Shown: positions 9,158-17,523, counted from the stretch's first letter. The stretch: DNA of 64,000 nucleotides from RGIG5579 sp045597125 (GCA_045597125.1 JAZODR010000004.1:1-64000), one strand, 5' to 3'. The notes: generated by a model not told the origin, from the sequence alone. A program made the numbers and translations.

Positions 9158-9186
9158 TTGACTTTTCTCGGAATACGTGCTATGCT
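9158..9186 (+). promoter_or_regulatory. Promoter of the DUF1934 gene
   Basis: TTGACT at 9158-9163 and TATGCT at 9181-9186 are spaced by 17 bp. It is divergent from the topB promoter, with the two -35 boxes only 9 bases apart. Confidence 0.7.
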
Positions 9187-9229
9187 TTCTCTGGCAATTG
9201 GTGAGACTGCATATTTGAGAGGGAAAAGA

Positions 9230-9808
9230 ATGAAGAAAGCGTGTAAAATCCAGGTAAAAAGTATTCGTCATTCCATTTTGGAGCAGGAATTTTCTTTTGA
9301 TACGGCGGCGGATTTCTGGGAGCAGGTGGAAGCGGATGGCATATTGCCAGAAGAATTTATAAAACCCGATATTTCCGATCGCACAGGAGATGCGCTCTAT
9401 ATGGAGCCGGAATTTCCCTCTCCCAATGAATCGGTTTTGACTTCCTACGGCATTGTGGAAAAAAGCGCTGACGGCACGGTGCGTATTAGCTATGAGGATT
9501 CGGAAATTACGGGGCTTGCCGGATGTCTGACTACCTTTTGTTTGGTTCCCGACGGTTCGGTGATTCTCCTTCGTCGAGGGGAGATCCGGACCTGTATGAT
9601 TTTTCGTAGGGGTAGCCGACAGGTCTGTGAATACACACCCGATGGCTCTATGCCCGCGGTTGTTCTCCATACGCATGAATTGGAGGGCGAAGTGGGGGAA
9701 GCGGGAGGAAGCATACTTGTAAAGTATTCCGTAGAGATTCGCGGTACGGTTGTGGAACGGAATGAAATTTGTGTTTCTCTTTGGATGAACGAAGAAAAAA
9801 AGCTATAG
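9230..9808 (+). CDS. DUF1934 (YwiB-like) beta-barrel protein
   Basis: A 192-residue soluble protein beginning MKKACKIQVKSIRH. Its alternating short strands and the closing region (GEAGGSILVKYSVEI) match the DUF1934/YwiB family, a small lipocalin-like beta-barrel found in Firmicutes with no established function. I used the ATG at 9230, which sits at a sensible distance from the -10 box and follows GAGAGGGAAAAG. The longer in-frame start at 9020 would run back through the promoter and into topB. Its stop codon lies inside the downstream terminator hairpin. Confidence 0.8.
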   Translation: MKKACKIQVKSIRHSILEQEFSFDTAADFWEQVEADGILPEEFIKPDISDRTGDALYMEPEFPSPNESVLTSYGIVEKSADGTVRISYEDSEITGLAGCLTTFCLVPDGSVILLRRGEIRTCMIFRRGSRQVCEYTPDGSMPAVVLHTHELEGEVGEAGGSILVKYSVEIRGTVVERNEICVSLWMNEEKKL

Positions 9809-9836
9809 AATCACATGGAGTGATTCTATAGCTTTT
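9797..9836. terminator. Bidirectional terminator between the DUF1934 and pdxK genes
   Basis: AGCTATAGAATCAC pairs with GTGATTCTATAGCT around a very short loop, with A-runs before and T-runs after. The stop codon of the upstream gene is part of the stem. Confidence 0.85.
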
Positions 9837-9846
9837 AATTATCTTT

Positions 9847-10677
9847 TTATAATAAATTATTGACTAAATAGGGGATTGCCTCTTCAAAGTTGACTCCGTA
9901 GGTGCGGTGGTTTGGGTCATCCATGGTGACGCGGACACATTCGTAGGTGTAGTCAACTGCTATCTTGAGTGCTTCTTGGATAGAGTTTCCGCGGGCGATG
10001 GCGCCTACGCAGGTGGAAGCGAAAATATCACCGGTTCCGTGGAAAGCGGCGGGAAGGTGTTTGCCGAAATAGGAGGAGAAGGTGTCGGTGGTGCTGTCGT
10101 AAAGCTCAAAGCCGATTTTGCCTTTTTCATAGGAAACACCCGTCAGCGCGGCGCGCTTTGCGCCCAGCGCACACAAGGCGCGAAGCATTTCGCGAATGTC
10201 TTTTTGAGTGTAAGTTTCATTGTAGGGGCGACCCAGCATGAAGCAGGCTTCGGTTAGATTGGGCAGGATCAAATCCGCTTTTCCGCAAAGCTGTGCCATG
10301 CGCCCCGCAAATTCTTCGGTAAAGCCGTAGTAAAGCTTACCGTTGTCTGCCATGGCAGGATCTACCACCAAAAGGGTGTTTTCGTCTCCAAGGGTTTCAA
10401 GCATTTCTTCTACCAATTCAATCTGGCGGAAAGAGCCGAGGTAGCCTGTGTAAATGGCGTCAAAGGTTAAGCCTTCCTGTTTCCAATGCTTTGTAATGGG
10501 GGAAATCTCATTTGTGAGATCGTGGAAAGTGAAGCCGGTAAACTGGGTATGGGTGGAAAGAACGGCGGTGGGCATCACGGCGCATTCTACTCCGCAAGCG
10601 GAAATAATGGGCAAGGCAACGGTTAAGGAACATTTTCCTACCGCGGAAATATCTTGTACGGTAACAATTCTTTTCAT
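9847..10677 (-). CDS. pdxK: Pyridoxal/pyridoxamine kinase (PdxK/PdxY-like)
   Basis: A 276-residue ribokinase-superfamily kinase that phosphorylates B6 vitamers for PLP salvage. Typical elements are the N-terminal QDISAVGKCSL, the substrate-region motif TQFTGFTFHDLT, VVDPAM, LPNLTEA and the anion-hole/catalytic motif HGTGDIFAST near residue 215. The first residues agree with the pyridoxamine kinase group of Clostridia. The ATG follows GGAGG. It is a single-gene unit with its own promoter, bracketed by an inverted repeat, and shares the terminator with the convergent DUF1934 gene. Confidence 0.9.
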   Translation of the reverse strand: MKRIVTVQDISAVGKCSLTVALPIISACGVECAVMPTAVLSTHTQFTGFTFHDLTNEISPITKHWKQEGLTFDAIYTGYLGSFRQIELVEEMLETLGDENTLLVVDPAMADNGKLYYGFTEEFAGRMAQLCGKADLILPNLTEACFMLGRPYNETYTQKDIREMLRALCALGAKRAALTGVSYEKGKIGFELYDSTTDTFSSYFGKHLPAAFHGTGDIFASTCVGAIARGNSIQEALKIAVDYTYECVRVTMDDPNHRTYGVNFEEAIPYLVNNLL

Positions 10678-10691
10678 AATAAACCTCCATT

Positions 10692-10736
10692 TCTGGTCTT
10701 ATTTTATCACCAATTTTGAAAAAGTCAAAGACCAGA
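10692..10736. repeat. Inverted repeat bracketing the pdxK promoter
   Basis: TCTGGTCTT at 10692-10700 and its exact reverse complement AAGACCAGA at 10728-10736 are 27 bp apart. The left arm abuts the -10 box and the right arm overlaps the last base of the -35 box. This is the layout of a paired operator. No regulator gene is adjacent. Confidence 0.6.
10701..10728 (-). promoter_or_regulatory. Promoter of pdxK
   Basis: On the minus strand TTGACT (10728-10723) and TAAAAT (10706-10701) are spaced by 16 bp, about 25 bases upstream of the pdxK start. Confidence 0.65.
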
Positions 10737-10824
10737 TTTGTTTTTTTTCTTGTAGCCAGAAGGATTTTGTGATAGAATTGTTTTGGCTTCTTTTGAAAAG
10801 CAAAAATTTTATTTGGGAATGAAT

Positions 10825-11181
10825 ATGTACTATACTTATGTGATTCGCTGTGAGGGCGGCAGTCTTTATACCGGTATTGCAAAAAATTTATTTTCCCGTA
10901 TGGCAGAGCATTACTCACAAACGGGAAAATGCGCAAAATATACCAAAAGGCACAAGGTGATTGCCTTGGAGGCGGTGTGGTCCAGTTGTGATCGGAGATG
11001 CGCTTGTCGCTTGGAATATGCGCTGAAATCTTTGAGCAAAAAAGAAAAAGAGCTTCTTTTAATAAAGCCCTTTTTGCTTTCCGCATTGTTGCCCGCGATG
11101 GAGAAGGAGGATTATGTTTATCATCCTAAAGCGTGTCTGGAGTTGTATTTGAAGCAAATCAAGCTCCCTGATTTGCTTTAA
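10825..11181 (+). CDS. GIY-YIG domain protein (UPF0213-like)
   Basis: About 118 residues forming a single GIY-YIG nuclease-fold domain. The GIY element appears as YYTYVIRC, the YIG element as LYTGIA, followed by the conserved Arg (FSRMAEH) and a Glu in RLEYALK. Stand-alone proteins of this family are widespread; a DNA repair role is suspected but no substrate is established. The start is uncertain between the ATG codons at 10819 and 10825. I took 10825, which has GGGA six bases upstream. The 3' end overlaps the convergent Sel1 gene by 23 bases. Confidence 0.8.
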   Translation: MYYTYVIRCEGGSLYTGIAKNLFSRMAEHYSQTGKCAKYTKRHKVIALEAVWSSCDRRCACRLEYALKSLSKKEKELLLIKPFLLSALLPAMEKEDYVYHPKACLELYLKQIKLPDLL

Positions 11182-11560
11182 TGTAAAGATTGATTGCGGT
11201 GTTCTCGCTTTGCTCTACGAATTGTCCGTAGCGGTACATATCCCCCAGACGAATCAGTGCTTCGGGGCTGTGAGCAAGGAGCGCACTTTTCATAAAACAG
11301 TTAAATGCAAGGCGCAGAGCCTTTTCTCGCTCAGTTTCATCAAGGAGGTAGCCGTAATAGTATAGATTTCCTAAATTGTAGTAACCCTTTGCTGCTGTCC
11401 TATTGTTTCCCGAGCGACAACAATAGCGGTACATTCTTGCGGCTCTGGCAGGGTCAGATGCACCGAAATAACCCCATTTAAAGCCCTCTGCCAAAGTAAA
11501 TGCCGCGGAAATATTGCCCTTTTTTACCTGTTCCTTTAATTGTTTTAATTTTTCATCCAT
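11159..11560 (-). CDS. Sel1-like repeat protein
   Basis: A 133-residue all-helical protein with two to three Sel1/TPR-like repeats (AFTLAEGFKWGYFG.., GYYNLGNLYYYGYL.., ALIRLGDMYRYGQF..). Such short Sel1 proteins act as protein-interaction scaffolds and no specific partner can be named. The ATG follows AAAGGAG. It has no signal peptide. Its 3' end overlaps the GIY-YIG gene on the other strand, so no terminator separates them. Confidence 0.75.
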   Translation of the reverse strand: MDEKLKQLKEQVKKGNISAAFTLAEGFKWGYFGASDPARAARMYRYCCRSGNNRTAAKGYYNLGNLYYYGYLLDETEREKALRLAFNCFMKSALLAHSPEALIRLGDMYRYGQFVEQSENTAINLYIKANQGA

Positions 11561-11620
11561 TCTGTTCCACTCCTTTCTTGTGAGAATATTGTAACAGAAC
11601 AGGTGTACGATAAACAGTAC

Positions 11621-11655
11621 AAAAAAGGTTTCTCGTTCTGAGAAACCTTTTTTTC
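11621..11655 (-). terminator. Terminator of thrC
   Basis: On the minus strand AAAGGTTTCTCA pairs with TGAGAAACCTTT around a small loop and is followed by a T-run. It lies directly after the thrC stop codon. Confidence 0.85.
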
Positions 11656-11656
11656 G

Positions 11657-13132
11657 TTATTTTATTTTTTCCAGCACGAAATCGGCCATTTTTTCTTTGG
11701 GGATGACGCCGCTGTGGCGTTCGGGCAGGGACTCCAGTTCAGCAAGGGAAGAGGGGATTTCCAGACCCGAGAGGGCAGAAAGGCGGCGGAGCAGATCAAA
11801 TTCGTCTCCTTGCGCATCTGCGCCGATGGCGGAAAGTACGGGGCGGGAGAACTTGAAGGGAGAAGCGGTGGAAAGGACTACTACGGGGTTTTTGGTGCCT
11901 TCCTTTTCCTTGTACTGCATTGCCGCGCCCATGGCAACGGCGGTATGAGGATCGCAGAGATAACCGGTTTGGGCATAAACCTTTCCGAGCACCGCAGAAG
12001 CTTCTTCATCGCTGAGAGAGTATGCGGTAAAGGTTTCGTTCAGCTTGGCAAGCAGAGTTTCGGGAACGGAGTAAACACCGTCTTTGTTCAGGCTGGCCAT
12101 CCAATGGGAGACCGCTTTGTCATCCCCTTCGGAAAGAAGAAATAAGAGGCGCTCCAGATTGCTGGAAACCAAAATATCCATAGACGGAGAGGTGGTTTGA
12201 TAGAAGGGACGGCGCTTGTCGTAGGTGCCCGTGCGGATAAAGTCGGTCAGGACGTTATTGGCATTGGAGGCGCAAACAAGTTTTCCAACGGGAAGCCCCA
12301 GAATGCGGGCAAAGTAGCCTGCTAAAATATTGCCAAAATTGCCGGTGGGTACTACAAAATCTACCTTGTCCCCCCAAGTGATACGGCCTTGGCGGATCAG
12401 ATCGCCGTAAGCTTTAAAGTAATACACAATCTGGGGAGCGAGCCTGCCGATATTGATGGAATTTGCGGAGGACAGACGCGCACCGGTTCCTGCCATCGTG
12501 TTCTCTTTTGCAAAAGAGGAAAAGATGTTTTTCACCCCTGTTTGGGCATCGTCGAAATTGCCTTCAATGGCGGAAACAAATGTGTTTGCTCCGCGCTGGG
12601 TCACCATTTGGGCGCGTTGTACGCGGCTGACACCGCCATGGGGATAGAATACCAAAATTTTCGTTCCTTCCACATCGCAAAAGCCTTGAAGGGCAGCCTT
12701 GCCCGTGTCACCACTGGTAGCGGTGAGGATTACGATTTGGTCGGTCACGCCCAGCTTTCCGCGGCTTTTGGACAAGAGATGAGGAAGAATTGAGAGGGCA
12801 ACGTCCTTAAAAGCGCATGTGGGGCCGCGAAACAGCTCCAGCACATAATCCTCGCCTACCTTCACCGTGGGAGTAATATCCTCGGTTTGAAACTTGCCTG
12901 AATAGGCGCGGCGCACCATTTCTTCTACCTCGCTGCGGGTAAATTCGGGAAAGAGAGCGAAAAGTACGTCAGCGGCAATGCCGTAAAAATCTTTCAGAAC
13001 CGTTTTCTCTGCGGAAAATGCAGGGAAGGAAAAATCCTCGGGCAGATAAAGACCGCCATCGGGGGCGATGCCTGCCAAAATGGCTTGACAGGGGGAAACG
13101 GTGGTTTTGGAGCGTGTGCTTCGATAAATCAT
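11657..13132 (-). CDS. thrC: Threonine synthase
   Basis: A 491-residue fold-type II PLP enzyme that converts O-phospho-L-homoserine to L-threonine. The N-terminus MIYRSTRSK, the TPDGGLYLP-like segment (APDGGLYLPED), the PLP-lysine motif FKDVAL, TSGDTGKAALQGF and the phosphate-binding PTGNFGNILAG identify the longer, E. coli/yeast-type ThrC. It is transcribed away from hom, the gene for an earlier step, through a shared promoter region. Thus the two dedicated steps of the threonine branch sit back to back; thrB is not in the window. Confidence 0.96.
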   Translation of the reverse strand: MIYRSTRSKTTVSPCQAILAGIAPDGGLYLPEDFSFPAFSAEKTVLKDFYGIAADVLFALFPEFTRSEVEEMVRRAYSGKFQTEDITPTVKVGEDYVLELFRGPTCAFKDVALSILPHLLSKSRGKLGVTDQIVILTATSGDTGKAALQGFCDVEGTKILVFYPHGGVSRVQRAQMVTQRGANTFVSAIEGNFDDAQTGVKNIFSSFAKENTMAGTGARLSSANSINIGRLAPQIVYYFKAYGDLIRQGRITWGDKVDFVVPTGNFGNILAGYFARILGLPVGKLVCASNANNVLTDFIRTGTYDKRRPFYQTTSPSMDILVSSNLERLLFLLSEGDDKAVSHWMASLNKDGVYSVPETLLAKLNETFTAYSLSDEEASAVLGKVYAQTGYLCDPHTAVAMGAAMQYKEKEGTKNPVVVLSTASPFKFSRPVLSAIGADAQGDEFDLLRRLSALSGLEIPSSLAELESLPERHSGVIPKEKMADFVLEKIK

Positions 13133-13173
13133 AACAAATTCACTTTCTTTTTTGCATTTTTTGCTTGACTATT

Positions 13174-13202
13174 TTGGCAATTTATGATATCAATAATAAT
13201 AT
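13174..13202 (+). promoter_or_regulatory. Promoter of hom
   Basis: TTGGCA at 13174-13179 and TAATAT at 13197-13202 are spaced by 17 bp. It occupies the same DNA as the thrC promoter on the other strand. Confidence 0.6.
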
Positions 13203-13207
13203 GCCAA
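13179..13207 (-). promoter_or_regulatory. Promoter of thrC
   Basis: On the minus strand TTGGCA (13207-13202) and TAAATT (13184-13179) are spaced by 17 bp. Each promoter's -35 box overlaps or adjoins the other's -10 box, so only one RNA polymerase can bind at a time. Confidence 0.55.
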
Positions 13208-13306
13208 TTTCTATAAAAATTCAAGGGTTTTCAAAAAAAATCTAAAAAATATATTTATCTGTGGGAGACCGATGGTTTTTCACTTGCATACAAAATGGAG
13301 GTATCT

Positions 13307-14452
13307 ATGAAGATTGGTCTTTTGGGCTACGGCACCGTCGGAAAGGGTGTATTTGACATTCTGGAAGAGGTAGGCGGCCTTGAAGTAAAATATGTTCTGG
13401 ATTTGCGGGATCTGCCGGAGCTCGGGAGTAAGCTGACAAAGGATTTGAACGTGATTCTGTCTGACCCTGAAGTGGAAACCGTGGTAGAACTTATTGGCGG
13501 GATGAATCCTGCTTACGATTTTGTGAAAAAGAGTCTTTTGGCGGGAAAGAATGTGGTCACTGCCAATAAATTGATGGTCAGTCTCCATTACGGAGAATTG
13601 GTGCGTATTGCCAAGGAGAAGGGAGTTTCTTTCCGTTATTCCGCAGCTGTGGGCGGCGGTATTCCTTGGCTTGTGAATCTTCAGCGCGCTCATCGCGTTT
13701 CTCATTTGGACAGAGTATATGGCATTATGAACGGTACAACAAACTTTATTCTGGATGCTATGGCAAATCTGGGTGAAGAATTTGATGTTTCTCTGGCTGA
13801 AGCGCAGAGATTGGGTTTTGCGGAAGCAGATCCTTCTTCCGATATTGATGGTTTGGATACCAGACATAAGACTACTTTGTCTGCCAACGTGGCATTCGGT
13901 GCTTGTTTGGATGATGAAAAAGTAGATACTTTTGGCATTCGCGCTGCAAAAAAGTGTGATATTGATGCGGCGAAAGCGGCAGGCTACGTACTGAAGCTTT
14001 TCGGTGTGGCAATCCGCGAAGAGTCGGGTGTTGCCGCATTTGTGGAGCCTACGCTTGTTCCCGAAGAAACTCCCGAGGGAAATATTCACGGCTGTGATAA
14101 TATTATTGCTTTTGATGGAAGTTATATCGGCAAGACTCGTTTTGTAGGAGCGGGCGCGGGCAGATATCCCACGGGCTACGCGGTTGTGCAGGATCTTGTG
14201 GATATTCTCGACGGGCATGGCGGTCTTTACAATGAAAAGATGGCTCCTGCCGAGGTAAACAATGCCCAGGAGCGTCATTCCTATTATGTGCGTACCGATT
14301 TCACCGAGGATGCTTTTTTCACTGCTTTGGAGAAAAAGCCTTTCGGAGAAGGGTATGCTGTTTCTGCAGTTTCCGTTCGTGAAATGCACGATTTTGTCGC
14401 AAGGGCGAAAGCTGCGGGCAAGGAAATATTTATTGCAGGATTTTGGAAATAA
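13307..14452 (+). CDS. hom: Homoserine dehydrogenase
   Basis: A 381-residue NAD(P)-dependent homoserine dehydrogenase, reducing aspartate semialdehyde to homoserine for threonine and methionine. It shows the Rossmann motif GYGTVGKGV, TANKL, AVGGGIPW, NGTTNFIL, EADPSSDIDG and the catalytic lysine region DTRHKT. At 381 residues it lacks room for the usual C-terminal ACT regulatory domain, so threonine feedback inhibition may be absent or different. I chose the ATG at 13307 because the ATG at 13295 (ATGGAGGT) contains the Shine-Dalgarno GGAGG. The DUF975 gene follows after 14 bases. Confidence 0.94.
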   Translation: MKIGLLGYGTVGKGVFDILEEVGGLEVKYVLDLRDLPELGSKLTKDLNVILSDPEVETVVELIGGMNPAYDFVKKSLLAGKNVVTANKLMVSLHYGELVRIAKEKGVSFRYSAAVGGGIPWLVNLQRAHRVSHLDRVYGIMNGTTNFILDAMANLGEEFDVSLAEAQRLGFAEADPSSDIDGLDTRHKTTLSANVAFGACLDDEKVDTFGIRAAKKCDIDAAKAAGYVLKLFGVAIREESGVAAFVEPTLVPEETPEGNIHGCDNIIAFDGSYIGKTRFVGAGAGRYPTGYAVVQDLVDILDGHGGLYNEKMAPAEVNNAQERHSYYVRTDFTEDAFFTALEKKPFGEGYAVSAVSVREMHDFVARAKAAGKEIFIAGFWK

Positions 14453-14466
14453 GAAAGGAGTTTTTT

Positions 14467-15054
14467 ATGAACAGAGCAGAATTAAAGGCGAAGGCCAAAA
14501 ATCAAATTGCAGGTAAAATCGGTATTCTTTTCCTTATTACGCTGATCATCGGCGCGATTTCCTTTGGTGTGGGTATGATTCCTGTTATTGGATCTGTCGC
14601 CTCTATTCTTCTTCCGCCTGCTTTTGCGATTAGTATTTGCCGTGTTTACTTAGGGCTGGTTCGGGGAACCGATCCTACGGTAAACGATGCTTTTTCCGGT
14701 TTTAATGACCTTTGGAGCGCGTTTAAAGTGTATTTTTTAGTTGCTTTGTTTACTTTCCTTTGGTCAATGCTCTTTTACATTCCCGGCATTGTTAAGGCGC
14801 TTTCTTATTCTATGGCGTTTTATATTCAGGCAGAAAATCCCGAAAAGCCTGCTTTGGAGTGTATTGAGGAATCCAAGACTATGACCCAAGGTTACAAGAT
14901 GGATTTGTTTGTGCTTGGTCTTTCTTTTATCGGTTGGCTCCTTCTTTGCAGTATTACTTTCGGTATTGCTTATATCTGGGTTGGTCCCTATATGCAGGCA
15001 ACTTATACAAATGCATATGAATATCTGAAAGGTCAAAAACCCTCTGCATTTTAA
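14467..15054 (+). CDS. DUF975 family membrane protein
   Basis: A 195-residue integral membrane protein. The amphipathic N-terminus MNRAELKAKAKNQIAGK and four to five hydrophobic segments, with ECIEESKTMTQGYK between the second and third hydrophobic regions, match the DUF975 family of Firmicutes. No function is known for the family. AAAGGAG lies 7 bases before the ATG. It follows hom by 14 bases and is likely co-transcribed, which may be incidental. A strong terminator follows. Confidence 0.82.
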   Translation: MNRAELKAKAKNQIAGKIGILFLITLIIGAISFGVGMIPVIGSVASILLPPAFAISICRVYLGLVRGTDPTVNDAFSGFNDLWSAFKVYFLVALFTFLWSMLFYIPGIVKALSYSMAFYIQAENPEKPALECIEESKTMTQGYKMDLFVLGLSFIGWLLLCSITFGIAYIWVGPYMQATYTNAYEYLKGQKPSAF

Positions 15055-15064
15055 GTTTTGGTAT

Positions 15065-15102
15065 AAAAAATCCCTTGCGGTAATTACCGCAAGGGATTTT
15101 TT
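15065..15102 (+). terminator. Terminator after hom and the DUF975 gene
   Basis: TCCCTTGCGGTAA pairs with TTACCGCAAGGGA as a nearly perfect stem, with AAAAAA before and TTTTTT after. Confidence 0.9.
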
Positions 15103-15164
15103 ATGGTCGTATGATTTTTGTTGGAGATGAATATATTATTACACCACAGGACATGGAGGCGTTT

Positions 15165-16439
15165 ATGATATATTGGGCTGTTGCCGCTTTTGCAATTTCA
15201 TATATTTTAATGCTTGTGTTTAGTAAATATAGGCCGTACATCGCTCTTGGCGCTGCGGTGTTTTTTGTCATTAGCGGAATGCTTTCTCGGGAAAATATTT
15301 TCGGAGCAATTGATTTTAATGTTTTGCTTATGATTGCGGGAACGATGGGCGTTGTTGCACTTTTTATTGAAAGTAAAATGCCCGAATTGCTTGCGGATTT
15401 TATTATGGAAAAAGTTCCGAATATTAAGTGGGCGGTACTTTCAATGGCTCTGTTTGCCGGTGTTATTTCAGCTTTTGTAGATAATGTAGCAACCGTACTT
15501 ATGGTTGCGCCGGTTGCCCTTGAAATATGCAAAAAGCTTAAGACAAGCCCCGTCCCGTTTATCATAGCCATTGCAGTTTCATCAAATTTACAAGGCGCTG
15601 CAACATTGGTTGGCGATACGACTGCAATTATGCTTGGCTCTGCTCTGAATATGAGTTTTGTGGATTTCTTTTGGTTTAAGGGACGCGGCGGTATGTTCTT
15701 TGCGGTGGAGCTTGGCGCTATTCTTTCTGCAATGATTTTGGCATTTCTTTTCCGTAAAGAAAAAGCGCCGATTTTCAAGATAAAAGAACGCACTCGGGTT
15801 ACCGATTATGTGCCTTCCGTTTTGTTGCTTGGCACTATATTGCTGCTGATAGCCGCTTCTTTTATACCCAACAAACCAAATATAACCAATGGAGCTATAT
15901 GCTGCGCGATGTTGCTTGTTGGACTTATATATAATTTTGCAAAGAAAAAGAATATTTCTGCTATTATCTCTCCATTAAAAGAAATTGACGTTGAAACAAT
16001 TGCTCTTTTGCTTGGTCTTTTTTTGATGATTGGCGGTATTGCGGAACAAGGCGTTATTGCATCTGCCGCAAATCTACTTGCGAAAATAGGCGGAGGGAAT
16101 ATATTCGTTCTTTATACGGTTGTTGTTTGGGCATCTATTTTTCTTTCGGCATTTATTGATAATATCCCATATGTGGCAACAATGGTTCCTGTTATTGCGG
16201 GCATTGCCGAAGCACTTCACATTGAGCCTACCGTGTTGTATTTTGGATTGCTTTCGGGCGCCACTCTTGGAGGAAACTGCACACCCATCGGTGCTTCTGC
16301 AAATATTGCGGGTATCGGTATTCTTCGCAAGGAAGGATATACTGTTAAAAATTCGGATTTCTTTAAGATTGGGATTCCGTTTACATTGGCGGCGATTATA
16401 CCTGCGTATATTTATTTGTGGATTATGTACGGGGTATAG
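15165..16439 (+). CDS. Ion transporter superfamily permease (ArsB/NhaD/SLC13-like)
   Basis: A membrane protein of about 424 residues with some ten hydrophobic spans in two inverted halves. Each half carries the signature of the IT superfamily: FVDNVATVLMVAPVAL in the first and FIDNIPYVATMVPVI in the second, with conserved loops NLQGAATLVGD and GGNCTPIGASANIAG. Members move arsenite, Na+/H+ or dicarboxylates, and the substrate cannot be told here. I chose the ATG at 15165 because GGAGG at 15155-15159 precedes it; ATGs at 15111 and 15153 are possible. The A/T-rich synonymous codons look somewhat different from the neighbours, a weak hint of separate origin. No arsenic-resistance genes are adjacent. 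Confidence 0.85.
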   Translation: MIYWAVAAFAISYILMLVFSKYRPYIALGAAVFFVISGMLSRENIFGAIDFNVLLMIAGTMGVVALFIESKMPELLADFIMEKVPNIKWAVLSMALFAGVISAFVDNVATVLMVAPVALEICKKLKTSPVPFIIAIAVSSNLQGAATLVGDTTAIMLGSALNMSFVDFFWFKGRGGMFFAVELGAILSAMILAFLFRKEKAPIFKIKERTRVTDYVPSVLLLGTILLLIAASFIPNKPNITNGAICCAMLLVGLIYNFAKKKNISAIISPLKEIDVETIALLLGLFLMIGGIAEQGVIASAANLLAKIGGGNIFVLYTVVVWASIFLSAFIDNIPYVATMVPVIAGIAEALHIEPTVLYFGLLSGATLGGNCTPIGASANIAGIGILRKEGYTVKNSDFFKIGIPFTLAAIIPAYIYLWIMYGV

Positions 16440-16446
16440 ATGCTTT

Positions 16447-17469
16447 TTAATATTTGGAAAGATTAAGAGTACCCAAAATCTCGTCACTGCCTTTTCCAAC
16501 GGCGATGAGAAGCTCTTGAGCATCCGAGGAGATGGCAAGGCTTGGGGAAGGGGTTCCGTAGTCGATGGCATATTCTCCTTTTTTTATACCCTTTTCCAAA
16601 TCGAGAATATGGATTGCGCCGCCTTGGCTTGAGGAAACGGAGCCGCAAAGGATTTTTCCAGCGGGGTCGCAGATTACGCCCTCAAAGGCGGTATCGGAAA
16701 TCATACTGCGAGTTTCTCCCGTATCCAGATTACGGTAGAGATACAGGACGCCGTCTTCCAGGTAACGGGTAAAGAGAACGGCAGACTTGCCCACGCACTG
16801 AAAGGCATCAAAAGGAAAATCCTCGTTTCCCAGAGGGAAATTGGCGCCGTAATCAAAAAATCCGATTCCTTTATAAGCGTCTTTATCCTTGCGGGTGTAC
16901 CAAATTTTCTTGCCGGAGTCTCCCGCCAAAAGAACCTCACCGAAATCCGGTAAACGGGCGCTTTGCGCCAATACGTAGGTCTCTTTGAAATCTATGGGAT
17001 GGATGAGAAGCAAATCGTCCTTTTCATTGATGAAAGAAAGGGTATTGAAGGATACGGGATTTTGGGGAGTAAAGGTTTCGGGCAGAGCAGTGCGATGTGC
17101 CCCGTTTTCCTTGAGAAGCAGGGTAAACAGCTCTTTATCGGTCAAAAGGTGTGCGCGGTCGCTGGCGTCCTCCCATACGAGGATGGCAGAAGAAGCGTCG
17201 CTTTTAAAAACGCTTTCGCTGGAAATAGAGCGTTTGGGAGAAACGAAGCCTCCGGTAATTCCCCCTTCTTCGTTGGGGTGAACGTAGAGGAAGCCGTCGC
17301 TTTTCGGCAGATAAAACACACGGGTCTGATCGGCTTTTCCGTCACTTATTTTAAATCGGAGCAAAGGCGAAAAAACCTCCCCCGTTTCTGCGTTTTTTTC
17401 TTCCTTGGCACAGGCAAACAAGGAGAGAGCCAAACAAAGCACAAGCAAAACAGAAAAAAATCGTTTCAT
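16447..17469 (-). CDS. Lipoprotein of unknown function
   Basis: A 340-residue exported lipoprotein: a signal peptide with lipobox LFAC (Cys20), then a Lys/Glu-rich linker. The mature part has repeated short strand patterns (DGFLYVHPNEEG, SAILVWEDAS, DLLLIHPIDF, GKKIWYTRKD, GVLYLYRNLDTGE) of the kind seen in beta-propeller proteins. No family is recognised. The start follows a weak Shine-Dalgarno. It is divergent from the TepA-like gene, with an 8-bp inverted repeat in the shared upstream region, and its 3' end nearly touches the convergent transporter gene. Confidence 0.7.
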   Translation of the reverse strand: MKRFFSVLLVLCLALSLFACAKEEKNAETGEVFSPLLRFKISDGKADQTRVFYLPKSDGFLYVHPNEEGGITGGFVSPKRSISSESVFKSDASSAILVWEDASDRAHLLTDKELFTLLLKENGAHRTALPETFTPQNPVSFNTLSFINEKDDLLLIHPIDFKETYVLAQSARLPDFGEVLLAGDSGKKIWYTRKDKDAYKGIGFFDYGANFPLGNEDFPFDAFQCVGKSAVLFTRYLEDGVLYLYRNLDTGETRSMISDTAFEGVICDPAGKILCGSVSSSQGGAIHILDLEKGIKKGEYAIDYGTPSPSLAISSDAQELLIAVGKGSDEILGTLNLSKY

Positions 17470-17502
17470 ACAAAAACCTCGCTTTTTGATGTATCAAGCA
17501 TA

Positions 17503-17523
17503 CCATATTTGGAGAAAATATGG
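17503..17523. repeat. Palindrome between the divergent lipoprotein and tepA-like genes
   Basis: CCATATTT at 17503-17510 and its exact complement AAATATGG at 17516-17523 flank a 5-base centre. It lies in the 90-bp divergent intergenic region and could be an operator. No clear -35/-10 pair was found here. Confidence 0.5.

Noticed and set aside
13280..14389. A 369-codon minus-strand frame opposite hom
   Set aside because: It is an antisense shadow of homoserine dehydrogenase and has no recognisable start signals.
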